Assembly (NCBI RefSeq): GCF_000718635.1
Contig: NZ_JOBF01000013.1
Span: 186,001 to 250,000, forward strand
Length of the DNA stretch: 64,000 nucleotides
Reading direction: 5' to 3'
Origin: Streptomyces varsoviensis
Lineage (GTDB): Bacteria; Actinomycetota; Actinomycetes; Streptomycetales; Streptomycetaceae
Shown here: piece by piece, positions 54,261 through 62,722 of the stretch
Layout: each line of letters begins with the position of its first letter
How positions within the stretch are numbered: the stretch's first letter is position 1
The notes under the pieces: generated by a model
Told to the model about the DNA's origin: nothing
Databases searched by the model: none
What the model saw: only the letters and a program-made list of their open reading frames with translations
Position numbers and translations under genes: made by a program

Positions 54261-55421
54261 TCAGAACTTGTTGCGCGGGGTGATCCCCAGCGACATCCCC
54301 GACAGCCCCCGCTGCCGTCCGCCGAGCTTGCCCGCGATCGTGCGCAGCGCGCTGCCCGCCGGGGAGTCGGGGTCGGTGAGCACCACGGGCTTGCCCTCGT
54401 CGCCGCCCTCGCGCAGCCGCACGTCGATCGGGATCGCGCCCAGCACCGGCACCTGCGCGCCGGTCGTCTTCGTCAGCCCGTCGGCGACCCGCTGGCCGCC
54501 GCCCGTGCCGAAGACGTCGATCATCTCGTCGCAGTGCGGGCAGGGCAGCCCGGACATGTTCTCGACCACGCCGACGATCTTCTGGTGGGTCTGCACGGCG
54601 ATCGAACCGGCCCGCTCGGCGACCTCGGCGGCGGCCTGCTGGGGCGTCGTGACGACCAGGATCTCGGCGTTCGGCACCAACTGCGCGACGGAGATCGCGA
54701 TGTCGCCGGTGCCGGGCGGCAGGTCGAGCAGGAGCACGTCCAGGTCGCCCCAGAAGACGTCCGCGAGGAACTGCTGGAGCGCCCGGTGCAGCATCGGCCC
54801 GCGCCACACCACGGGCGCGTTGCCGGGGGTGAACATGCCGATCGAGATGACCTTCACGCCGTTCGCCGACGGCGGCATGATCATGTTCTCGACCTGGGTG
54901 GGGCGGCCCTCCGCGCCCAGCATGCGCGGCACCGAGTGGCCGTAGATGTCCGCGTCCACGACGCCGACCTTGAGCCCGTCGGCCGCCATCGCCGCCGCCA
55001 GGTTGACCGTCACCGAGGACTTGCCGACGCCGCCCTTGCCGGAGGCCACCGCGTAGACCCGGGTGAGCGAGCCGGGCTGGGCGAAGGGCACCTCGCGCTC
55101 GGCCGCGCCGCCGCGCAGCGCCGCGGCCAGCTCCTTGCGCTGCTCGTCGCTCATCACGTCCAGCTCGACGGTGACGCCGCGCACGCCCTCGACGGCGGCG
55201 ACCGCCTCCCGCACGTTCGAGGTGATCGTCTCGCGCATGGGGCAGCCCGAGACCGTCAGATAGACCGCGACCGCGACCGAGCCGTCCGCCGCGATCTCCA
55301 CCGATTTGACCATCCCCAGCTCGGTGATGGGGCGGTGGATCTCGGGGTCGTTCACCGTCGCGAGCGCGGCGCGTACCGCGTCCTCGCTCGGCGCGGGGCC
55401 TTGGGGCGTGTCGGTAGCCAT
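54261..55421 (-). CDS. mrp: Mrp/NBP35-type P-loop ATPase, iron-sulfur carrier
   Basis: 386-residue protein. An N-terminal MIP18/DUF59 domain (about 10-95) precedes the ParA-like ATPase with Walker A SGKGGVGKSS and the CPHC pair in SGLPCPHCDEM that bridges an iron-sulfur cluster in Mrp dimers. The ATG has no SD; TACCAT lies 7 nt upstream, suggesting a leaderless transcript. Position matches M. tuberculosis mrp (Rv1229c). Confidence 0.93.
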   Translation of the reverse strand: MATDTPQGPAPSEDAVRAALATVNDPEIHRPITELGMVKSVEIAADGSVAVAVYLTVSGCPMRETITSNVREAVAAVEGVRGVTVELDVMSDEQRKELAAALRGGAAEREVPFAQPGSLTRVYAVASGKGGVGKSSVTVNLAAAMAADGLKVGVVDADIYGHSVPRMLGAEGRPTQVENMIMPPSANGVKVISIGMFTPGNAPVVWRGPMLHRALQQFLADVFWGDLDVLLLDLPPGTGDIAISVAQLVPNAEILVVTTPQQAAAEVAERAGSIAVQTHQKIVGVVENMSGLPCPHCDEMIDVFGTGGGQRVADGLTKTTGAQVPVLGAIPIDVRLREGGDEGKPVVLTDPDSPAGSALRTIAGKLGGRQRGLSGMSLGITPRNKF

Positions 55422-55434
55422 ACCGACGATGGTA
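55422..55434 (-). promoter_or_regulatory. Probable leaderless promoter of mrp
   Basis: On the minus strand TACCAT (55434 to 55429) ends 7 nt before the ATG at 55421; no SD precedes the start. Confidence 0.55.
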
Positions 55435-55572
55435 CGGCGGCAGCGGCGCGCGGTGGAGCACGGGCGGGCGGCGGTGGGCGGGGTCACAGTCGGGCGCGCG
55501 GGCGACGACATGACCGACGGCAGGAGGGCGGTCGACAAGCCCCCGAGCGGACCCCCGCGCGGCCCCGGCCGG

Positions 55573-56064
55573 TCAGTGCTCCCGGTCCGGCTCCCGTACG
55601 CTCCGCTCGTCGATCTCCTTGAGCAGATCGTGGAGTTCGGAGCGCATCCAGTCCCGCGTCGCCACCTCCCCGAGCCCCATCCGCAGCGCGGCCACCTCCC
55701 GCGTCAGATACTCCGTGTCCGCGATGGAGCGCTCGTTCTGCTTGCGGTCCTGCTCCAGATTGACCCGGTCCCGGTCGTCCTGGCGGTTCTGTGCCAGCAG
55801 GATCAGCGGCGCCGCGTACGAGGCCTGGAGCGACAGCATCAGGGTCAGGAAGATGAACGGGTAGCGGTCGAACCGCAGGTGGGGCGGGACCGAGGTGTTC
55901 CACACCACCCACACGATGATGACGACCGTCATCCAGACGATGAAGCGGCCGGTGCCGAGGAACCGCGCGATCTTCTCCGAGAAGCGGCCGAACGCCTCCG
56001 GGTCGTAGGCGGGCAGCAGGCTGCGCCGCCGGTCCCTCGGCTGGTCGAGACGGTTACCGCTCAT
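55573..56064 (-). CDS. DUF1003 membrane protein
   Basis: 163-residue protein with two membrane helices (FIVWMTVVIIVWVVWN and IFLTLMLSLQASYAAPLILL) and the DUF1003 block FDRYPFIFLTLMLSLQAS, then a charged helical C-terminus (NRQDDRDRVNLEQDRKQNER). The start overlaps the end of the MgtE-N/CBS gene by 11 nt, so the two are coupled. Function unknown; linked to Mg transport genes only by neighbourhood. Confidence 0.9.
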   Translation of the reverse strand: MSGNRLDQPRDRRRSLLPAYDPEAFGRFSEKIARFLGTGRFIVWMTVVIIVWVVWNTSVPPHLRFDRYPFIFLTLMLSLQASYAAPLILLAQNRQDDRDRVNLEQDRKQNERSIADTEYLTREVAALRMGLGEVATRDWMRSELHDLLKEIDERSVREPDREH

Positions 56065-57349
56065 CGTCGTCCCCCTCCGGCTCGAACTCCGCGCCCGGCG
56101 CGTCGTGCAGCTCCCGCTCCCGCCAGTCGTCGGGCAGCAGATGGTCGAGGACGTCGTCGACGGTCACCGCGCCCAGCAGCGAGCCGCTCTCGTCGACGAC
56201 CGGGGCGGAGACCATGTTGTACGTCGCCAGATAGCTGGTGACGGCGGTCAGCGGGGTGTCCGGGGGGAGCGGCAGCAGATCGCTGTCCACGATCGAGCTG
56301 ACGAGCGTGAACGGCGGATCGCGCAGCAGCCGCTGGAAGTGCAGGGTGCCCAGGAACCTGCCGGTCGGCGTCTCGTCCGGCGGCCGGCACACGTACACCT
56401 GGGCGGCGAGCGAGGGGGACAGGTCGGGGTTGCGCACCCGGGCCAGGGCGTCGGCGACGGTGGCGTCGGGCTGGAGCACGATCGGCTCGGTGGTCATCAG
56501 GCCGCCCGCGGTCCGCTCCTCGTAGGACAGCAGCCGCCGTACGTCCGCGGCGTCGCCCGGCTGCATCAGCGTCAGCAGCCGCTCCTTGTCCTCCTCCGGC
56601 AGCTCGGAGAGGAGGTCGGCGGCGTCGTCCGGGTCCATGGCCTCCAGCACGTCGGCCGCGCGCTCCTCCTTGAGCTCGCCGAGGATCTCCACCTGGTCGT
56701 CGCCGGGCAGCTCCTCCAGTACGTCCGCGAGCCGGTCGTCGTCGAGGGCCGCGGCCACCTCCGAGCGGCGCTTGGCGGAGAGGTGGTGCAGGGCGTTGGC
56801 GAGGTCGGCCGGGCGCAACTGCTCGAACGCGGCCAGCAGGTTCTCCGCGCCCTGCCCGTGCTCTTCCAGGGAGAAACCGGTGACGGCCGACCACTCCACG
56901 GTCAGCGCCTCCGCCCTGCGGCGCAGCGCGCCGCCCTTGCCCTTGCGCACGAAGACCTTGTCGATCTCCCAGTCGCGGCGGGCCGGCAACTGGGCCATCG
57001 CCACGTCCAGGACCGTGACCTCCTCGCCGCTCTCCACCAGCCGCACCCTGCGGTCCAGCAGCTCCCCGAGGACGAGGGTCTCGGAGGCGCGCTGCTCGAA
57101 GCGGCGCATGTTGACCACGCCGGTGGTGATGACCTGGCCGGACTCGACCCCCGTCACCCGGCTCATCGGGAGGAAGATCCGGCGCCGGCTGACCACCTCG
57201 ACCACCAGTCCCAGCACGCGCGGCGGCCGGCCGCCGACGCGCAGGATCACGACGAGATCGCGGACCCGCCCCACCTGGTCGCCGTTGGGGTCGAAGACGG
57301 CCACTCCCGAGAGGTGCGAGATGAACACCCGGGGGGCGCCAGACGCCAT
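56054..57349 (-). CDS. PRC-barrel / MgtE-N / CBS-domain protein without a transport domain
   Basis: 431-residue soluble protein: a PRC-barrel-like N-terminus (about 5-160; GVAVFDPNGDQVGRVRDLVV), MgtE N-terminal helical domain (165-275; LRPADLANALHHLSAKRRSE and related ELP-rich helices), then a CBS pair (280-410; VDDVLDHLLPDDW at the end). This is the cytoplasmic Mg-sensing half of MgtE without the channel. GGAGGAAAGCGAC precedes ATG. Coupled to the DUF1003 gene; corA lies 1.6 kb away, so a magnesium-related role is plausible. Confidence 0.9.
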   Translation of the reverse strand: MASGAPRVFISHLSGVAVFDPNGDQVGRVRDLVVILRVGGRPPRVLGLVVEVVSRRRIFLPMSRVTGVESGQVITTGVVNMRRFEQRASETLVLGELLDRRVRLVESGEEVTVLDVAMAQLPARRDWEIDKVFVRKGKGGALRRRAEALTVEWSAVTGFSLEEHGQGAENLLAAFEQLRPADLANALHHLSAKRRSEVAAALDDDRLADVLEELPGDDQVEILGELKEERAADVLEAMDPDDAADLLSELPEEDKERLLTLMQPGDAADVRRLLSYEERTAGGLMTTEPIVLQPDATVADALARVRNPDLSPSLAAQVYVCRPPDETPTGRFLGTLHFQRLLRDPPFTLVSSIVDSDLLPLPPDTPLTAVTSYLATYNMVSAPVVDESGSLLGAVTVDDVLDHLLPDDWRERELHDAPGAEFEPEGDDDER

Positions 57350-57507
57350 GTCGCTTTCCTCCTTAAATCTGGCTCGATGTCAGTTTCAGGCTAGCGTGCC
57401 CCGGTGAGTACCGCTGTGGGGACGGCGGCCGTACGGTCCCTGACGAGTGCCCCTGGACGGCACGGGTACGCTCCGTACTGCATCGGCATCAGGAGGAAAG
57501 AGCAGAC

Positions 57508-58245
57508 GTGCGAACCCGGAACGCGGCTGTGATGGGGGCGATGTGCGCGGGCCTGGCGGCAGCGCTCACGGGGTGCGGTGAGGACCCCGACGCGGGGACG
57601 AACGGCGTCGGCAAACTGGCGGCACCCGCCATCGCGGCCAAGGCGCGCACGGCGGCCGAGGGCGCGAGCGCCGTCCACCTCACCGGCAAACTGGTCAGCC
57701 GCGGCCATACGTACAAGCTCGACATGCGGCTCAAGAAGAACGGCGGCACGGGCGAGGTCGCCAGCGAGACGAGCACCTTCCAACTGCTGCGCATCGGCGC
57801 GGACCTGTATCTGAAGGCCGACGCCGCCTTCTGGTCGCACGACACGCCCAAGGGCCAGAAGGACGGGAAGGACGGCGGCTCCGCCGCCGACAAGCTCGAC
57901 GCCAAATATGTGAAGGTCCCCGCCGGCGACCCCTCCTACAAGGAGCTCAGCGGCTTCACCGACAAGGCCGTACTGCTGGACGGCGTCCTCGGACTGCACG
58001 GCAAGCTCTCCCGCGGCGACCACGGCACCGTCGGCGGCACCCGCACCATCCGCGTCAGCGGAGGCGGCGGCAACGGCGGCAGCCTCGACGTCTCACTCCA
58101 GGGCACGCCGTATCCGCTGCGCCTGCAACGGGCCGGGGGAGCGGGCGAGGTCCAGCTCGCCGAATGGGACAAGGACTTCGCGCTCGCCGCCCCGGCCAAG
58201 GATCAGATGGTCGACTACGGGCAGAAGATCCCGCACGGGAACTGA
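57508..58245 (+). CDS. Lipoprotein (LppX/LpqX-like)
   Basis: 245-residue surface lipoprotein. Signal peptide with lipobox LTGC (Cys23). The mature part (AAPAIAAKARTAAEGASAVH, LVSRGHTYKLDMRLKKNGGT) resembles the LolA/LppX-like single-domain fold used for lipid carriage in actinobacteria. GTG start with GGAGGAAAG upstream. M. tuberculosis has lipoprotein LpqX (Rv1228) at a similar position. Confidence 0.83.
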   Translation: MRTRNAAVMGAMCAGLAAALTGCGEDPDAGTNGVGKLAAPAIAAKARTAAEGASAVHLTGKLVSRGHTYKLDMRLKKNGGTGEVASETSTFQLLRIGADLYLKADAAFWSHDTPKGQKDGKDGGSAADKLDAKYVKVPAGDPSYKELSGFTDKAVLLDGVLGLHGKLSRGDHGTVGGTRTIRVSGGGGNGGSLDVSLQGTPYPLRLQRAGGAGEVQLAEWDKDFALAAPAKDQMVDYGQKIPHGN

Positions 58246-58337
58246 GGCTCCCCTGGCCCCGCCTACTGGGTGCCCCCGTGCGTTGTCGGCCGCGGGCCGT
58301 CTGTGGTTGCTCGCGCAGTTCCTCGCGCCCCTTGGGG

Positions 58338-58895
58338 TTAGGGTTTGGCGGTTTTGCGGGGCTTGCGGGTGCGGCGGGACAGGAGTTTGGGGAGGGCCGC
58401 GGGGATGGGTTCTCGGGTGGTGGCGGGGGTGGGCATCGGGGCGGCGGACAGCGAGTCGGTCGGGAGGTCCGCGGTGGGGCCGGTCGGGTCCAGGCGGAGG
58501 ACGCGGCATTCGCGGGCCCAGCGCTCCTCGACGCGGTCGGCGTCGGGCGCGTTCAGGCGCTTGGCCTTGAGGTCGGTGACGGCGGTGGCCCAGGCGTCGC
58601 TGTCGGGCGCGAGTTCGCTGACGCGGGCCGTCCACTCGACGAGCCGGCCGCCCTTGTCCTTGCTGCGGACCGTCACGGTCGCCTCGGCCCCGTCGGCGAG
58701 GCCGAGGCCCGTGAACGGCTGCTCGCCCGGACCATCGCCGACGAGGTGCGGCGCGCCCTCGTGCCATACGTGCCACAGCGCCCGGCCGGCGGCGCCGGCG
58801 CCGCCGGCCCCCGCGCCCCGCACCCAGACCAGGCCGGACTTCTTGGTGGCCTCTTCGATCAGCGCCCGCGTCTGGTGAGCCTGCGTCTGCGTCAT
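58338..58895 (-). CDS. Conserved hypothetical protein, possible split-barrel fold
   Basis: 185-residue cytoplasmic protein. The stretch SGLVWVRGAGAGGAGAAGRA, LWHVWHEGAPHLVGDGPGEQ and GAEATVTVRSKDKGGRLVEW suggests a flavin-reductase-like/PNPOx split barrel, but no flavin-binding motif is certain. The last 45 residues are Pro/Lys/Arg-rich. Same strand as corA downstream of it in transcription order reversed; no operon partner. Confidence 0.68.
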   Translation of the reverse strand: MTQTQAHQTRALIEEATKKSGLVWVRGAGAGGAGAAGRALWHVWHEGAPHLVGDGPGEQPFTGLGLADGAEATVTVRSKDKGGRLVEWTARVSELAPDSDAWATAVTDLKAKRLNAPDADRVEERWARECRVLRLDPTGPTADLPTDSLSAAPMPTPATTREPIPAALPKLLSRRTRKPRKTAKP

Positions 58896-58932
58896 ACGCC
58901 CAGCTTAAGCGGGGGTGCCGACAGCGGGCCGG

Positions 58933-60045
58933 TCAGAGCCAGCCGTTGCGCTTGAAGCCGCGGTGGATCGTGAAGCAGATCACGACGGTCACGATCATGA
59001 CGGCCGGGTAGCCGTACTTCCACTTCAGCTCCGGCATGTGCTCGAAGTTCATGCCGTAGACCCCGGCGATCATGGTCGGGACCGCGAAGATCGCCGCCCA
59101 CGAGGTGATCTTGCGCATGTCCTCGTTCTGCGCCACGGACGCCTGCGCCAGGTTGGCCTGGAGGATCGAGTTGAGCAGGTCGTCGAAGGAGACCACCTGC
59201 TCGTGCACGCGCGCGAGGTGGTCGGCGACGTCACGGAAGTACTTCTGGATGTCCGGGTCGACCAGCCGCATGGGCCGCTCGCTGAGCACCTGCATCGGCC
59301 GTATCAGCGGCGTGACGGCCCGCTTGAACTCCAGCACCTCACGCTTGAGCTGGTAGATCCGGCTCGCGTCGCCGCCCCGCGAACTCCCCTTGGCCGGGGC
59401 CGAGAACACATCGATCTCGACCTCGTCGATGTCGTCCTGCACGGCGTCGGCGACCGCGATGTAGCCGTCGACGACCTGGTCGGCGATGGCGTGCAGGACG
59501 GCCGACGGGCCCTTGGCGAGCAGCTCCGGGTCGTCCTGGAGCCGGTGCCGCAGCGCGCGCAGCGACCCCTGGCCGCCGTGCCGCACGGTGATGATGAAGT
59601 CCCGGCCGGTGAAGCACATCACCTCGCCGGTCTCCACGACCTCGCTGGTGGCGGTGAGTTCGGCGTGCTCGACGTAGTGGATGGTCTTGAAGACGGTGAA
59701 CAGCGTGTCGTCATACCGCTCCAGCTTCGGGCGCTGGTGCGCGTGGACGGCGTCCTCGACGGCGAGCGGGTGCAGCCCGAATTCCTGGGCGATGCCGGAG
59801 AACTCCTGCTCGGTGGGCTCGTGCAGCCCGATCCAGGCGAAGCCGCCGCCGTTCTCGGCGCGCACCCGCCGCATGGCCTCGGCGGGGCTGACGGGCTCGC
59901 TTGCGCGGCGCCCGTCGCGGTACACGGCGCAGTCGACGACGGCGCTGTTGGCGGACGGGTCGCGCGTGGTGTCGTAGTCGTACGGGGCGTGGCCGCGCCG
60001 CAGGGCAGGGCGGACGGCGGCGCGCAGGTCGCGAATCATCGACAA
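58933..60045 (-). CDS. corA: CorA-type magnesium/cobalt channel
   Basis: 370-residue pentameric divalent-cation channel. The cytoplasmic funnel (about 40-305) is followed by two C-terminal membrane helices with the signature YGMNFEHMPEL between them. I chose TTG at 60045, with AGGAGTCAGCC at good spacing; ATG at 60039 lies two codons in. Same relative position as M. tuberculosis corA (Rv1239c). Confidence 0.93.
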   Translation of the reverse strand: MSMIRDLRAAVRPALRRGHAPYDYDTTRDPSANSAVVDCAVYRDGRRASEPVSPAEAMRRVRAENGGGFAWIGLHEPTEQEFSGIAQEFGLHPLAVEDAVHAHQRPKLERYDDTLFTVFKTIHYVEHAELTATSEVVETGEVMCFTGRDFIITVRHGGQGSLRALRHRLQDDPELLAKGPSAVLHAIADQVVDGYIAVADAVQDDIDEVEIDVFSAPAKGSSRGGDASRIYQLKREVLEFKRAVTPLIRPMQVLSERPMRLVDPDIQKYFRDVADHLARVHEQVVSFDDLLNSILQANLAQASVAQNEDMRKITSWAAIFAVPTMIAGVYGMNFEHMPELKWKYGYPAVMIVTVVICFTIHRGFKRNGWL

Positions 60046-60526
60046 GGCTGACTCCTTCACGGGCCGGCCGGCAGCGGGGCACGCGGAGCGCAACGCGGCC
60101 CGGAACGTGGACGTGCTGCCTTGGACCAAGGCCACATCCGCGAAGCGGGCGGCGTTCCGTGCGGTGAGGCTGTCGGCAGTTCGCGGAAACCGCTGGGAAA
60201 GCGGGAAACGCTGACAATACGGAACAAGCGAGATGAAGGCGCTCTTCCGTCAAGTGCTGCGGACGCGAAAGGACTTCCGGTGTTTGAGGTCTGAGAAGCC
60301 GGGTACGGGAGGCTTCAGATCACCGGGAACGCATACCGAGCGGGAGAACGGGAGAACTGTCGGTACTGCACGGTCGACTTGGATCACCCACCGCAGCCCC
60401 ACCTCCTCCGGCCGGTCCCCGTTGGGGGAACTGACGTAACTCCCTGACACCAGCGGCCAGGCTAGCAGCCATGGCAAGGGCCCCGGTCCGCCTTTGCCCG
60501 TTCGATACGCGTTCTATGCTCGCTGC
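60046..60526. promoter_or_regulatory. 481-bp gap upstream of corA and the SUFU-domain gene
   Basis: A perfect 7-1-7 palindrome GCCTTGG-A-CCAAGGC at 60118-60132 lies about 75 bp before the corA start and may be an operator. I see no M-box-like riboswitch. TATGCT at 60515-60520, with TTGCCC at 60494-60499 (15-bp spacer), is the probable promoter of the next plus-strand gene, 6 nt before its ATG (leaderless pattern). Confidence 0.5.
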
Positions 60527-61135
60527 ATGGCAGACGTTCTTGAGCTGGTCGAGGCCCGGTTGCGCGCGTCGCTGGGCGAACCGGACGCCCGGGCCGCGGT
60601 GACCTTCCTCGGAACGGACCGTATCGAGGTGCTGCGTTTCGTGGCGGAGCCGGGGCCCGAGGAGGACGGCGGCACGGTCCGCTACGCCACGCTCGGCATG
60701 TCCGCCCAGCCGATGGCCGACCCGTCCGGCAACCTCGCCGACCCCGTCCGCGGGCCCCGCGCGGAGCTGGTGCTCTCCGTGCGCACGGGCCGCGCCGACA
60801 CCGACCAGGTGCTCCGCCCGCTGGCCGTCCTCGCGGCCTCGCCGCAGGTCGAGGGCGTCGTCGTGGCCCCGGGGGCCTCCCTGGACACCGGCGAGCCGCT
60901 CTGGCCCGGCGCGCCCTTCACGTCCGTACTCGTCGGAGCGGGCGGCGGGCTCGTCCCGGACCTGGCGCTCGACGAACCGATGTCCCCGGTGGCCTTCCTG
61001 CCGCTGCTGCCGATGACGGCGAACGAGACGGCCTGGAAGCGGGTGCACGGCGCGGCGGCCCTGGAGGAGCGCTGGCTCCGGCACGGCACGGACCTGCGGG
61101 ACCCGCTGCGCGGCGGCGTTCCCCTCGGGGACTGA
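60527..61135 (+). CDS. Suppressor-of-fused (SUFU) domain protein
   Basis: 202-residue cytoplasmic protein with a SUFU-like domain (IEVLRFVAEPGPEEDGGTVR, YATLGMSAQPMAD, LPLLPMTANETAWKRVHGAA). Such bacterial domains act as binding modules, often as immunity-like proteins. Monocistronic; the ATG has no SD. The exact role is unknown. Confidence 0.82.
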   Translation: MADVLELVEARLRASLGEPDARAAVTFLGTDRIEVLRFVAEPGPEEDGGTVRYATLGMSAQPMADPSGNLADPVRGPRAELVLSVRTGRADTDQVLRPLAVLAASPQVEGVVVAPGASLDTGEPLWPGAPFTSVLVGAGGGLVPDLALDEPMSPVAFLPLLPMTANETAWKRVHGAAALEERWLRHGTDLRDPLRGGVPLGD

Positions 61136-61258
61136 CGGGCTCCTCCCGGTGAGGACGGGCGTACGGGCGTAGGGGAGCCCCGCCGCGCGGTGGGGGAAGG
61201 GACCGTGCGGCGGGGCGGTTCGGGGGAGCGGCCCGGTTCGGGGGAGCGCCCGGCCGGC

Positions 61259-62503
61259 TCAGCTCGCGAAGACCGAGACGCTGTCCTCCGTGGCGTGGGC
61301 CGGCTCCAGTTCCTCGGCCTCCACGGTCAGCGGGCGGCGGCGGGCCCAGACGATCCCGGCGCCGATGACCGCGGTGGCGGCGGCGACCACGAACGGGATG
61401 TGGATGTCCGTCCAGCCCTCGATCTTCGGCGCGAGGAAGGGGGCCGCGGCGGCCGCGAACCAGCGCACGAAGTTGTAGCCCGCGCTGGCCACCGGCCGCG
61501 GCGCGTCCGAGACGCCGAGTGCCAGCTCCGTGTAGACGGTGTTGTTGAGGCCGATGAACGCGCCCGAGATGACCGTGCAGACGATGGCCGTCGTGTGGTC
61601 GCCGTAGCCGAGGAACAGCAGGTCCACGGCGAGCAGGACGAGGGAGGCGCCCAGCACCTTCAGCGAGCCGAAGCGGGCCTGCGCACGCGGGGCGACGAGC
61701 ACGGAGAAGACGGCGAGCAGCACGCCCCAGGCGAAGAAGACGCCGCCGGATTTGTAGGGCGACATGTTGAGCACGAACGGCGTGAAGGCCAGCACGGTGA
61801 AGAACGCGTAGTTGTAGAAGAAGGCCGAGGCGGCGGCGGAGGCGAGGCCGGGGTGGCCCAGCGCCTTGACCGGGTCGAGCAGCGATGTCCTGCGAGCCGG
61901 CTTCGGCTGCTCCTTGAGGAACGCGGTGATGGCGATGAAGCCGATGGCCATCAGCACGGCGGTGCCGAAGAACGGGTAGCGCCACTTCATGTCGCCGAGG
62001 ATCGCGCCCACCAGGGGGCCGCAGGCCATGCCGAGCCCGAGGGCCGATTCGTACAGCAGGATCGCCGCGGCGCTGCCGCCCGCCGCGGCGCCGACGATGA
62101 CGGCGAGGGCGGTGGAGACGAAGAGCGCGTTGCCCAGGCCCCAGCCGGCCCGGAAGCCGACCAGTTCGCCGACGGAGCCGGAGGTGCCGGAGAGGGCGGC
62201 GAAGACGACGACCAGCGCCAGGCCGGCGAGGAGCGTCTTGCGGCCGCCGATGCGGCTGGAGACGAAGCCGGTCACCAGCATCGCGATGGCGGTGATCAGG
62301 AAGTACGAGGTGAACAGGAGGGACACCTGGCTGGGGGAGGCGTCCAGGCCCTTGGCGATGGAGGGGAGGATCGGGTCCACGAGCCCGATGCCCATGAAGG
62401 CGACGACCGACGCGCCGGCCGTGGCCCAGACGGCCTTCGGCTGGCGCAGCAGACTGGTGGCGCCCTCGTCGAACGGATCTTCTTCGGCACTGTGCTGCTT
62501 CAT
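61259..62503 (-). CDS. MFS drug-efflux transporter (DHA1 type)
   Basis: 414-residue membrane protein with twelve predicted helices. The first begins AVWATAGASVVAFMGIGLVD; motif A-like loop GFVSSRIGGRKTLLAGLALV and motif C-like GLGMACGPLVGAILGDM indicate a proton-coupled antiporter. ATG follows GGGTGGGGCACGC. Its promoter contains a MarR/TetR-like operator. Substrate unknown. Confidence 0.9.
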   Translation of the reverse strand: MKQHSAEEDPFDEGATSLLRQPKAVWATAGASVVAFMGIGLVDPILPSIAKGLDASPSQVSLLFTSYFLITAIAMLVTGFVSSRIGGRKTLLAGLALVVVFAALSGTSGSVGELVGFRAGWGLGNALFVSTALAVIVGAAAGGSAAAILLYESALGLGMACGPLVGAILGDMKWRYPFFGTAVLMAIGFIAITAFLKEQPKPARRTSLLDPVKALGHPGLASAAASAFFYNYAFFTVLAFTPFVLNMSPYKSGGVFFAWGVLLAVFSVLVAPRAQARFGSLKVLGASLVLLAVDLLFLGYGDHTTAIVCTVISGAFIGLNNTVYTELALGVSDAPRPVASAGYNFVRWFAAAAAPFLAPKIEGWTDIHIPFVVAAATAVIGAGIVWARRRPLTVEAEELEPAHATEDSVSVFAS

Positions 62504-62596
62504 GCGTGCCCCACCCTTCTCCGGGCGCGTCGATGCGTGTCCGGCGTGTGACCGATGTGTGTACTGGTCTCCGCGGAGATCGTTGACGTTTACACA

Positions 62597-62625
62597 CAAT
62601 AATTTAGAGGCCCTAATAAGTGCAA
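62597..62625 (-). promoter_or_regulatory. Promoter of the MFS gene with palindromic operator in the spacer
   Basis: On the minus strand -35 TTGCAC (62625-62620) and -10 TTATTG (62602-62597) are 17 bp apart. The imperfect palindrome TTAGAGGCCCTAA (62604-62616) fills the spacer. The AT-rich block stands out from its surroundings. A MarR- or TetR-family repressor is likely; no such gene is next to it. Confidence 0.65.
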
Positions 62626-62722
62626 GTACCATCTAGTTCTCGCGGGTGGGCGACGTCCGGCCGGGTGATCACCGAGTGATCGTCCTTGACGCGACGACCA
62701 CCTAAGAGGACCGTTGGGCCTT

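Noticed and set aside
60046..60526. A magnesium riboswitch in the corA leader
   Set aside because: I could find no M-box-like conserved blocks; only a short palindrome is visible.
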